Positions 1 to 8,368 of a stretch of 64,000 nucleotides of DNA are shown one piece after another. A model generated the notes under the pieces. The model was given only the letters and a program-made list of their open reading frames with translations. It ran no database searches and was not told the origin of the DNA. The stretch covers positions 62,001-126,000 of the forward strand of contig JACKOX010000002.1 of assembly GCA_024233975.1 (NCBI GenBank), given 5' to 3'. The DNA comes from Rhodanobacteraceae bacterium (lineage in GTDB: Bacteria; Pseudomonadota; Gammaproteobacteria; Xanthomonadales; Xanthomonadaceae). A program made the position numbers and the translations under genes. The first letter of the stretch is position 1, and each line of letters begins with the position of its first letter.

Positions 1-1728
1 CCAGGTCGGTCGGGCCTGCTCCATCTCGGCAGGTGTCAGCGAATCGGCAAAGCGCTGTGCCCAGGCCTGCTCCACGTCCAGGGCCAGCGCGTAGGGCAGG
101 TATTCGCTGAACAGCTCCGGCCGCGCCTTGACGTGGTAACGGCTGTCCAGCTCCTGCTTTTCGGCCACGCCGAGATACCAGCGGAAGCCTTCGATCTTGT
201 CCAGCAGGCGCGCGCCGTCCTGCGTGGGCGCCTTCATCCACTGGTAGAAGGCGACCACGGTGCCGATGATCAGGCCAAACAGCAGCACAAAGCCGAAGCC
301 GGCAATGAAGGCCAGCGCGATCAGGCCACCCAGTTCGCCAACCAGGAACGGCAGCGAGAAGAACCACAGGAACAGGGCACCAATCGTCCCGCCCACGCCA
401 TTCGCTGTCTTTGACGCCTTGATGGCTGCCGATACCAACGCCGTGACGCCGATGCTCCAGATGCTCAGCCAGAAGCACAGGAATATGGCGGCGAACTTCT
501 GGTCGCCTTCAATGAACAGCAGCGAGCCAACCAGCGTCACCACGCCAATCAGCAGGCCCACGACCCACTTGCCGGTGTTGGTGAAGAAGTATTTCTTCTC
601 GTAGTCGGCAGCCAGCGAGGCCTTGTGCGCGGCGATGGCCGCCTGCACCGTCTGGTGGATCTTCTGCTCCAGTTTGACCGGCGCGGTGGATCCGCCGAAG
701 AGCTTCGCGGTAAGGGCCTTTTCGCCGGGTGCGAAATGGTCGACGCGGTTTCCGGTGGGCGTGAGCGTGACCTTCTTCTTGTCGTCCTGTTCGATGGTCA
801 GCCAGCCCTTGGCGGCCAGGCCAAGCAGGGCGGCGGCGAAGCAGGTCTTATCGTAGCCCATGCGCCGCACAAAGCGCAGCGACGCCGGCGAGAAACCTTT
901 CGGTGGTTCGTACTGCGGCATGCGCACGCCGGCCTCCGGGTCGCGGCCGTAACGCACCCACATCCAGCCGTAGTAGCCGAGCAGCAGCAGAAAACCGGCC
1001 AGCCCGACCAGCAGGTTGGCGTTGTCGGCCAGCAGCCAGCGGAGCTCCTGTTCCGCGGTCGGTTCGGCGATCAATCCTTTCGGGAACTCCAGCACGACGC
1101 TCAGCCCCTCGCCGCCGCTGAGGCGTCGGGTGGCGTGGTAACGCGCGCCTCCGTCGACCACTTCGCTCTCCAGCGCCGCTTCCAGGGAGTCCTGCCTGCC
1201 GGTGTAGCCAAAGGCTTTCAGCTGGCTGGCGGGCACGGACTCCGGCAGGTGGATCTCGGCGCTGGACTGGTCGATGGGAAAGCCCCAGCCGTTGCCGGTG
1301 ACGTTCCAGTACAGCTCGTCGTGATCCTCGAAGAAGCCCAGCTGACGGCTGGTGCGATAGCGCAGCACGTAGCGGTGCTCGCCCCTGTCGACGTAGCGAT
1401 CCTTGTTGCCGACGTAGATGCGGATGCCGTTGCTCCGACCTTCGCTGTGCCAGTCCTCGGTCTGTCCGTCGCGCTCCACGCCAAGGAAGTCGAAATCGAC
1501 AACGTAGTGATGCCCCAGCTGCGTGCGATAAGTGGTGGGGAAGTCGCGGTAGATGCCGCGCTTGATCTGACTGCCTTCGGCCTGGACGGTAATGGTTTCC
1601 GTCACCAGCATCGCGCCATCGGTTTCAACGCGGATGTCGCTTTGATAGTCAAGGATGCGTTCGTCGGCGCGAGTGTCGAAGGCCAGCAGGGCCAGCGTGA
1701 CGACCAGCAGGAAGCGGAAGACCTTCAT
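1..1728 (-). CDS. DUF2207 family membrane protein (3' end off the left edge)
   Basis: The frame is open from an ATG at 1728 down to base 1, so 576 codons are visible and the C-terminus lies outside the window. The N-terminus is a signal peptide (MKVFRFLLVVTLALLAF, then DTRA-DERI). The exported region that follows, with GIYRDFPTTYR and ELYWNVTGNGWGFPI, is characteristic of DUF2207 (PF09972). Further on are hydrophobic segments and a cytoplasmic C-terminal part (visible end: WAQRFADSLTPAEMEQARPTW). DUF2207 proteins are predicted membrane proteins of unknown biochemical role and are very often encoded beside LemA. Here the ATG overlaps the lemA stop by four bases (ATGA), so the two are translationally coupled. 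The family call is firm; the function is unknown. Confidence 0.88.
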   Translation of the reverse strand, partial: MKVFRFLLVVTLALLAFDTRADERILDYQSDIRVETDGAMLVTETITVQAEGSQIKRGIYRDFPTTYRTQLGHHYVVDFDFLGVERDGQTEDWHSEGRSNGIRIYVGNKDRYVDRGEHRYVLRYRTSRQLGFFEDHDELYWNVTGNGWGFPIDQSSAEIHLPESVPASQLKAFGYTGRQDSLEAALESEVVDGGARYHATRRLSGGEGLSVVLEFPKGLIAEPTAEQELRWLLADNANLLVGLAGFLLLLGYYGWMWVRYGRDPEAGVRMPQYEPPKGFSPASLRFVRRMGYDKTCFAAALLGLAAKGWLTIEQDDKKKVTLTPTGNRVDHFAPGEKALTAKLFGGSTAPVKLEQKIHQTVQAAIAAHKASLAADYEKKYFFTNTGKWVVGLLIGVVTLVGSLLFIEGDQKFAAIFLCFWLSIWSIGVTALVSAAIKASKTANGVGGTIGALFLWFFSLPFLVGELGGLIALAFIAGFGFVLLFGLIIGTVVAFYQWMKAPTQDGARLLDKIEGFRWYLGVAEKQELDSRYHVKARPELFSEYLPYALALDVEQAWAQRFADSLTPAEMEQARPTW

Positions 1729-2270
1729 GGCAGTTTGACCTCCACGGCGCCGCGGCTGTCGGCCTCGGCGGCAAAGAATTCGGCGGGGTGGAAGGCGAAG
1801 GCGCGGGCGATCAGCAAGTGCGGGAACTGCTCGCAGCGCGTGTTGTACTGCCGCACCGAGCCGTTGTAGAAACGTCGCGCGTATTGCAGGTGATCCTCCA
1901 CCTCCACCAGCTGTGAACTCAGCTGGGCGAAATTCTCGCTCGCCTTGAGGTCGGGGTAGTCCTCGGCCAGCGCCAGCAGCTGTCTCGCATCGCGATCCAC
2001 GCGCTGTTCGATGTCGCCACGCTCGCCGATGCCGCCGGCATGCAGCGACGCGCTGCGTTCGGCGGCCAGTCGCGAAAACAGTTCGCTCTCGTGCGCGGCA
2101 TAGGCTTTCACCACCTCGACCAGTCGCGGCACCAGATCATGGCGGCGCTGCAGCTGCACGTCGACATCGCTCCATGCCGCCGCGACCTGGTTGCGGTCAC
2201 GCACCAGCCGGTTGAACAGCAGCGCCAGCAGCGCGGCGATGGTGATGAATACGGCGACGATCCAGGTCAT
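1725..2270 (-). CDS. lemA: LemA family protein
   Basis: This 181-residue protein has one N-terminal membrane helix (MTWIVAVFITIAALLALLF) followed by a helical LemA domain: NRLVRDRNQVAAAWSDVDVQLQRR-DLVP, then RFYNGSVRQYNT and FAFHPAEFF. That is the normal length and layout for the family. LemA proteins are short membrane-anchored proteins with a coiled-coil periplasmic or cytoplasmic domain; their role is not settled. The open frame extends upstream to 2414, but the first start giving a proper hydrophobic N-terminus is the ATG at 2270, which I chose. It is the first gene of a two-gene unit with the DUF2207 gene. Confidence 0.9.
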   Translation of the reverse strand: MTWIVAVFITIAALLALLFNRLVRDRNQVAAAWSDVDVQLQRRHDLVPRLVEVVKAYAAHESELFSRLAAERSASLHAGGIGERGDIEQRVDRDARQLLALAEDYPDLKASENFAQLSSQLVEVEDHLQYARRFYNGSVRQYNTRCEQFPHLLIARAFAFHPAEFFAAEADSRGAVEVKLP

Positions 2271-2400
2271 GGCGGTGGTTCCCCTCACGTTGCCTGCATT
2301 GTGGCGGCCAGCGCTTGCAGGTCGCAAATGCGCGACCGCCGCTCGCGGCCAGGCGGTAGTATCGTGGTCTCTTCGACGACTTTCGATCACGGGAGTGACC

Positions 2401-3009
2401 ATGGGCAAGCGCATTCCGGAAGTGGACGACTACATCGCCGGCGTGGCGCCGTTCGCGCAGCCGATCTTGAAGAAGCTGCGCACGCTGGCGCACAAGGCCT
2501 GCCCGAAGGCCGAGGAGCGCATGCGCTGGAGCGCGCCGTGGTTCGACGACAACGGCCAGGTGTTTGGCATGGGGTCGTTCAAGGCGCATGCCGCCGTGGT
2601 GTTCTGGCGGGCAAAGGAGCTGCCGGTGCTGGCCAAGCTGAAAACGGCAGATGGCCGCTCGGTGAACCTGCGGCGCATCGAATCAGTGGCGGACCTGCCG
2701 TCGGACGATGCGATGATCGATGCGATTCGTTCGGCGGCGGCGCTGAATGCCGCGGGTCCGGCAAAGAAGGCAGCGAAGAAGGTCACGCGGAAGCCGCCGC
2801 CTTCGGTGCCGGATGACCTGCGCAAGGCCCTGAATGCCAATGGTAAGGCCGCAAAGGCGTTCGACGCCTTCGCACCCAGTCATCAGCGCGAGTACGTCGA
2901 CTGGATTACCGAAGCCAAGCGCGAGGAAACCCGCCAGCGTCGCCTGGCGCAGGCCATTGAGTGGCTGGCCGAAGGCAAGCGCCGCAACTGGAAGTACGAG
3001 AACTGCTGA
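2401..3009 (+). CDS. YdeI/OmpD-associated family protein (DUF1801 + OmdA-like)
   Basis: This protein has 202 residues from an ATG at 2401. The N-terminal half (VDDYIAGVAPFAQPILKKLR, then MRWSAPWF and FGMGSFKAHAAVVFW) is a DUF1801-type fold. A basic Ala/Lys-rich linker follows at about residues 120-135. The C-terminal half (LRKALNANGKAAKAFDAF, SHQREYVDWI, EAKREETRQRR) is the bacteriocin-protection / OmdA-type helical domain. Proteins of this family are small and cytoplasmic, and their function is not established. The gene stands alone on the plus strand, divergent from lemA. The frame is open further upstream to 2191, but that part overlaps lemA antisense and I treat it as non-coding. Confidence 0.8.
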   Translation: MGKRIPEVDDYIAGVAPFAQPILKKLRTLAHKACPKAEERMRWSAPWFDDNGQVFGMGSFKAHAAVVFWRAKELPVLAKLKTADGRSVNLRRIESVADLPSDDAMIDAIRSAAALNAAGPAKKAAKKVTRKPPPSVPDDLRKALNANGKAAKAFDAFAPSHQREYVDWITEAKREETRQRRLAQAIEWLAEGKRRNWKYENC

Positions 3010-3055
3010 GCCCTGATGCGAGCGCGGCGCTCATCGGAACGCCGCGCTGTCGTGA

Positions 3056-5432
3056 CTATTCGAAGCCGTTGGCGAAAATCTCTGGCGACGGCGTGCAGAC
3101 GACCTGGACATCGTTGACGTCCGCGTCGGGCATGGTGCCGCTGGCGTTGTTGATCTGGCAGGAATGACCGGCGGGTTGGTTGTTGATCGACACCGCATAG
3201 TCGGCGTCGAACGGGACATCCGCGGCGAAGGCGAATACCGTGCTGCCGCTGGTGGGTGCGATGGCCTCGAAGATGTTTCCGCCATCTGCGCTGAGGCTCA
3301 GGATCAGGCCGTTGGCACCCAGTCCGCTGATGCTGCCGCCAATACCCCAAATGTTGGTGACGAAGGTGGCGGTGCAGGTTTTCGAGGCATCCAGCATCAC
3401 GCTGCCATCGGCGGCGCAGTCGCCGCCCCATTCGACGTGATGCCCGCTGCCGGGCGTCGCGCTGAGCTGGATTGGCGTGAAGGCCACCGATTCGCCGAGG
3501 TAGTCCGCCGAACAGCCGACGCCGGATTCGGTGCAGCCTGCGATGCCGCCGGCATCGGGCGTGGGTGGCGTGTTGGCGTCCACGGTTCCCGGGCCGGTCA
3601 CGCTGACATTGAGGGTGACGGAATCGAAGCGGTATTCGACCGCGCCGATATCGCAGCCCATGGGCGGCCGCGTCACGCCGCGCTGGTCGACGCCATCCAC
3701 GGGCGCGCTTGCACAAACCGTGTCGTCGCCGGCGTCCACCGCCGAGCCGGCAGGGTCCGGGAGGTAGGTGAAGCCCACGCCGCCATGATCGCCAGCGCCG
3801 GACAGCATCGGATCGCTTGCGTCGACCAGGCTGCAATTGGCAAAGAAGGGGCAGCCACCTTCAACCACGCTCCGGGTGACGTTCGGTGTCGTGCTGCCGG
3901 CGGTCCCCAGCTGGAGTTCGCCGAAGGCGGAGTTGTCCCAGAGGATGCTGTTGATGACGTTGAGATTGGATGGCGTTGTCGACAAGTATCTGATGCCGCC
4001 GCCCTCGCTTGCCGAGGAGACGTTGCCTACCGCCGTCACGTTGGCGAACGTGGCATCCAGACTGCAGTCCGGGCCGTTCACCAGCGTCACGCCGCCACCA
4101 TTGGACGCCGCGTTGCTGCTGAAGGTGACGTTGCCGATGCTGACCTGCAGGCTCGCCGAGCCGCTGGGGGTGCCGGCGTTGTTGCAGCTAAGGTCGGTCT
4201 GGCTGCTGTTGGTATACGCGGAGGAGCGCAGGTACAGGCCGCCACCGTCGCCGTTGGCGGTGTTCTCCGCAAATCCGAGGCGTTCGAGGGTGGCGTTGAT
4301 CGTGCCTTCCACGGCCCATGCCAGAATACCGCCGCCGCTGCCATAAGTGCCGACCTGGTTGCCGTTGAAGGCCGAGTCGCCGATGGCCAGCGTCAGGCTG
4401 GCGCCGTAGAGGGCTGCCGCGATCAGGGCACCGCCACCGCTCTCGTCCGTGTCGATGCTGCTGTCGGTCAGGTTGTTGAAGAATTCCGAGCCGGTGATGG
4501 TCAGGCTTCCGTCGACACCGGCGCCGACGCCGACGAAAGCCATGGCACCGCCAGAGCTGACCGCATGATTGTCGCTCAAGCGGCTGTTGTTCAGTGTCAG
4601 ATCGAAGCTAGGGATGTCCCCGGGTGCATAAAGCGCGGCGCCAATGTTGATGGCGGCGCCAGACGTGGCGCGATTGCCGCTGCCTCTACCGTCGGAAATC
4701 ACGGCCGCAGCCCCGCCCGCCTCGTGCGATGCGGTGAAAAACGCCACTGCCTCCGGTGCGCTGGCTGCTGGCGCGGTTGCCGATCAGGCGCAGATTGGTC
4801 AGGGTCGGACTGCATTCCGATGTCGCGGATGCATCTGCCTGGCAGAGGATGCCGCCGCCATAGGTGGGCACACCGCCAGGGTCCGGGATGGGCACCGCTT
4901 GCCCCGCGGTGATCACCAGTCCATCAAGAACGGTGTCCGTGGTAATCGGCGTGGTGTTTCCGTCCAGCAGCACGACATGCATGTTGTTGCTGCCGTTGAT
5001 GTCGTTGCCGTCGTCGATGATGCCGTCGTTATTGCCGTCGACGTCGTCATCGGCGATGTCGCCGGAGAAGATCGTCGGGTAGCTGTCCGGATCGCGCTGG
5101 GTGCGCAGCGTCTCGATGCCGGCAAAGCCGCCATAGACCTGCGCGCCAGCCGGGATGCTGATCGACAGGTCGCGGGACATGATGTCGGTAGCGGCGCGAT
5201 AGACACCCTGCTTCACCCAGATCTCGTTGCCGGGGCCGATGCATTCGGGTTTTGCCAGTGCCGCATTCAAGACCAGCGCATTGCTGTCCCAGTCGCTGCC
5301 GTCAACGCCACCGGCGCCGTCCGTCTTGACGCGGCAGATCGTGGCGAACGCAGAGGTGCTGGCAATGGACAGGATCAGCAGGGAAGCGATGCCCATGACA
5401 GGGCGGGCGAACGGGAGCGGACGACGGTGCAT
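3056..5432 (-). pseudogene. Secreted right-handed beta-helix protein (choice-of-anchor Q type), frameshifted
   Basis: This reads as one gene split by a single frameshift. It starts at an ATG at 5432 with a strong ribosome site (AGGAGAAG). A signal peptide ends ...TSAFA-TICRV, and the lobe opens with GSDWDSNALVLNAAL, EIWVKQGVYR and VYGGFAGIETLR. Parallel beta-helix repeats rich in G-N-x-A and GGG follow. The helix part ends with DQRGVTRPPMGCDIGAVEY, the hallmark closing motif of choice-of-anchor Q proteins, and the protein ends EIFANGFE. At about 4750-4775 the frame changes: N-R-A-S-S-Q-R-T runs on in one frame, S-A-P-E-A-V-A-F-F-T in the next. The total span of 2377 bases is one more than a multiple of three, which fits a single inserted base. 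Corrected length would be 791 residues. It is either a sequencing error or a real inactivating or phase-variable mutation; no homopolymer is present. Confidence 0.8.
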
Positions 5433-5552
5433 CGGACTTCTCCTGGGTTCAGCAATGTGATGGCGCGGCTGTGAAATTGGCCGGCGCTGGTAGCGCCTGT
5501 CCTTGGAGCCGTACTGACGAATGTTGCCTGTTCGCGATGGCAAAAACAAAGA

Positions 5553-5572
5553 CGCCCCGGAAGTCCGGGGCG
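5553..5572 (-). terminator. Rho-independent terminator after the 5597-8218 gene
   Basis: An 8-bp perfect stem, CGCCCCGG / CCGGGGCG, closes a 4-base loop (AAGT). Read on the minus strand it is followed by TCTTTGTTTTTG. It lies 25 bases past the stop codon of the upstream beta-helix gene and before the start of the next minus-strand gene, so the two secreted-protein genes are probably separate transcripts. Confidence 0.8.
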
Positions 5573-5596
5573 CTTCTGTGTTGTCGCTGCTGCCGA

Positions 5597-8218
5597 TTAT
5601 TCGAAACCGTCGGAGAAGACCTCCGGCACCAGGTTCAGCGCTTCGTCGAAGCAGGGACTGATCTCGCTGGTCGAACCGGTGTTCAGATCGGTGGCGATGG
5701 CCGTCAGGTAGGCCGGCCCGCCGCTGCCGCTGACCGTGCTGCTGATGCTCAGGTGTCCGCTGCCATCGCTGGTGTCCTGTACGGCGAGAACGCTCTGGTA
5801 GAGGTCGCCGCCGCGGCTTCCTCCGGCGCAGCTTGGTGAGCGGTAAACGTCGATCTGGTAGGAGGTCGAGGCTAGGCTGTCGAGCACGACCGTGATGTCG
5901 CGGGTGCCGTCCATGTTGTCTGCGGATGCCGTGATGCTCGGCCAGTTCTGTCCGTCGTTGGCGCCGGTGTCGATGTCACCGGCGTCGTTGGCCAGCTGGC
6001 CCAGCGTGCCGATGTCGATGGCCAGGCCAGCGCCGTCGTTGCCGGTGTTGAAGATCCGGTTGGAGCGCACCAGCGTGCCGGTACCGGCGCTGCTGGCGAT
6101 GCTGACGCCGGCGCCACCGGTATTGGCGATCTGGTTGGACTGGGTGTTGCTGAAGGCGCTGCCGATATCGTGGCCACCGGAGCCGCTGGAAATGGAGATG
6201 CCAGTCTTTACGCGGTAGGCCGCTGTCGCCACGTTGAACACGTTCATGCCAATGCGGTTGCCGCGGATCTGATAGCCAGAGGCGGTGGCGCCGCTGATGG
6301 CGATGGCTGGCGAGCTCGGGACCGCCGCGATGACGTTGTCGTAGATGCGCACGTTGGGCGAGTTGCTGGCGTAGATGCCGTTGAGCCCGATGGGCTCGGC
6401 GACCGTGCCGCTGGCGCTCAGACCGATGTAGTTGTTCTGGATGGTGTGTGGTGTGGTATCGCCACTGGTGGCGTCGTTGATGACGATGGCGGACGAGCTC
6501 ATGCCGCCGAAGCTGTTGCGATGCTCGGGCAGTGGTCCGCCAATGAGCACGTTTTCCGCATCGTTGCGGATCTGGATGCCGAAGATCGGCTGTCCCAGGT
6601 CGCCGATGCTGCCCGGACCGGTGCCGCCAAAGGCGTTGCCCTGGATCAGGTGGTTGTCGCCACCACGCAGGCGCAGGAACACGGTTGCATTGCCGCTGCC
6701 GAAGGTGCCGCCGGCGAAAGCGATGCCCTTCACCGTCAGGCTGGTGTCCGGGGCGGCGGACTGCGGGACCTGCAGCATCTGCGGCAGCGTGCCGCTCTGC
6801 GCGATCAGGATGATGCACAGTTCGGCATCACTGCCGGTATCCAGTGTGTTCGCCGATGATTCCGGCTCTGAGTAACCATCGATCTCCACGGTGTCGGTAA
6901 TGTCCGGGAGTGCTGATCCGAGCAGAATCAGGTGCGGGCATCCGCCCGGGATGTTGAAGCGGACGCTCTGGTTGCCGAGCGTCGCATTGGCCGAAAGGAT
7001 GGCCTCGCGCAGCGTGGTCTTGCCGTCATCGGCTAGGGTGTCGTCCTTGTCGCTGTTCACCGTGATGACACTGGAGTCATCGATCGACGACTCGAAAGCA
7101 CCGATGTCGATGTGTTGTCCGATCACCCGCTTGCCGGCCGGGCCGTCGAGGTCCTGGCTGGGGAACACCACGCCAAGCTGCGCGGCCGCCAAGGGACTCA
7201 GGCCGCTGTTGATCGCGACCGAGATCGGAGCGTTCTCTTTCAGGTGGTAGTTTCCGCCGGCGGCATCGACGAAGCCCGGATTGGTGCTGACGATGTTCCC
7301 CGATTGACTGGTCGGTGGCTGGCCAGCCAATGAGCCGTACAGATTGTTGGTCAGCACCATGCCGGCAAACACCAGGTTCAGGTCCGCTGCGCAACCGGTA
7401 GACTGGAAGATGTTGTGGTGGATGCGGCTGCCGCTGAGCTCGGAGCGGATGTACACGGCGCTGTTGCTGCCGTTGCTGCAATGCATGCCGGCCAGCGTGT
7501 TGTAGGCGAAGCCGGGATTGTTCTCGTTGTTGTTGTACTCGAAGCGGATCACGTCGGTGGCGGAATCCATTCGGGTCACCAGGTTGTTGCTGAAGCTGAG
7601 CGTGCTGGCGTCATCGGCGTGCAGCCATATCCGCTTTCCGCCGTCGAAGTGGTTGTAGCGCACCCGGATGGTCTGCGTGTCCGGGCAGATATCGAAGGTG
7701 CCGCAGGCGTATTCCAGCACTTCAAAGTTGCTGAAATTCAGGAAGGTCAGGCCCTCGACGACGATGCTGTGCTGGTCGCCATGGAAGCCGAAGGCCCCGT
7801 CCACGGTGCCGTTTTCTCCGTTGATGACGGTGTTGGCCGGGTCGATCGTGTGCGTGCTGCAGGTGGCATCCCAGCCGCCGCTGAAGGTGAACGTCTTGCT
7901 GTCATTGCTGCCGCCGGGCTGGAACGACAGACCAGCGGCGGCCGTGTAGCTGCCAGCGGGGACGCGGATATCCACGGTGCTGCCCTCCGGCGCCGATTCG
8001 GCGGCAGCGAAGGCGCCTCGCAGCGAGCAATCTCCCGGCGCGGCGGTGCAGAGCGACAGGGTCAGCGACGTGGAGGTCGTGTCGATGCAGTAGACATTGG
8101 CCAGCGCTGCGCTGGAAAAGGACGAAACCAGCATGGCGAGCAACAGCAGGACGTGCCGACTCAGGGTGCGTGCGATGGTCGGGCGGTTCGTCTGGCAGGT
8201 TGGATGGGAACGATTCAT
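5597..8218 (-). CDS. Secreted parallel beta-helix protein with GFE tail
   Basis: This 873-residue protein starts at ATG 8218, which has a good ribosome site (GGAGAGG) and places the signal peptide correctly (SRHVLLLLAMLVSSFSSAALA-NVYC). The body is beta-helix throughout. An N-terminal lobe contains GDCSLRGAFAAAES and ends in the anchor-Q-like GQHIDIGAFESS. A second lobe starts ITVNSDKDDTLADDGKTTLREAI, the CSLP/polymorphic outer-membrane-like opening seen in many secreted beta-helix proteins. It has repeated N-x-I-G-x-x-x-x-G coils and ends EVFSDGFE. Proteins of this kind are extracellular or surface-bound; some are polysaccharide-active, but I see no catalytic signature. It is transcribed in the same direction as the kinase/sigma pair, 150 bases downstream of the kinase. 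Confidence 0.85.
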   Translation of the reverse strand: MNRSHPTCQTNRPTIARTLSRHVLLLLAMLVSSFSSAALANVYCIDTTSTSLTLSLCTAAPGDCSLRGAFAAAESAPEGSTVDIRVPAGSYTAAAGLSFQPGGSNDSKTFTFSGGWDATCSTHTIDPANTVINGENGTVDGAFGFHGDQHSIVVEGLTFLNFSNFEVLEYACGTFDICPDTQTIRVRYNHFDGGKRIWLHADDASTLSFSNNLVTRMDSATDVIRFEYNNNENNPGFAYNTLAGMHCSNGSNSAVYIRSELSGSRIHHNIFQSTGCAADLNLVFAGMVLTNNLYGSLAGQPPTSQSGNIVSTNPGFVDAAGGNYHLKENAPISVAINSGLSPLAAAQLGVVFPSQDLDGPAGKRVIGQHIDIGAFESSIDDSSVITVNSDKDDTLADDGKTTLREAILSANATLGNQSVRFNIPGGCPHLILLGSALPDITDTVEIDGYSEPESSANTLDTGSDAELCIILIAQSGTLPQMLQVPQSAAPDTSLTVKGIAFAGGTFGSGNATVFLRLRGGDNHLIQGNAFGGTGPGSIGDLGQPIFGIQIRNDAENVLIGGPLPEHRNSFGGMSSSAIVINDATSGDTTPHTIQNNYIGLSASGTVAEPIGLNGIYASNSPNVRIYDNVIAAVPSSPAIAISGATASGYQIRGNRIGMNVFNVATAAYRVKTGISISSGSGGHDIGSAFSNTQSNQIANTGGAGVSIASSAGTGTLVRSNRIFNTGNDGAGLAIDIGTLGQLANDAGDIDTGANDGQNWPSITASADNMDGTRDITVVLDSLASTSYQIDVYRSPSCAGGSRGGDLYQSVLAVQDTSDGSGHLSISSTVSGSGGPAYLTAIATDLNTGSTSEISPCFDEALNLVPEVFSDGFE

Positions 8219-8368
8219 GAGCCTCTCCGTGAAACGGGCGGACACCGGAATCAGCGTCCTCACCGTTTCAAACACGGAAAGCCGTCAATACATGACATGG
8301 CCGCCGCCAAACCGGTCGCGCCGGGCAGGATTGGCGTGGTGCGCGCCGGTCAGGGAGTGGTATCGGGC

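Noticed and set aside
133..1869. Plus-strand open frames at the left edge
   Set aside because: They are antisense to the DUF2207 gene, which runs off the edge on the minus strand with a signal peptide and conserved motifs.
3164..4912. 582-codon open frame on the plus strand
   Set aside because: It is antisense to the beta-helix gene, has no family motif and arises from GC-rich codons; the minus-strand product has a signal peptide and repeats.
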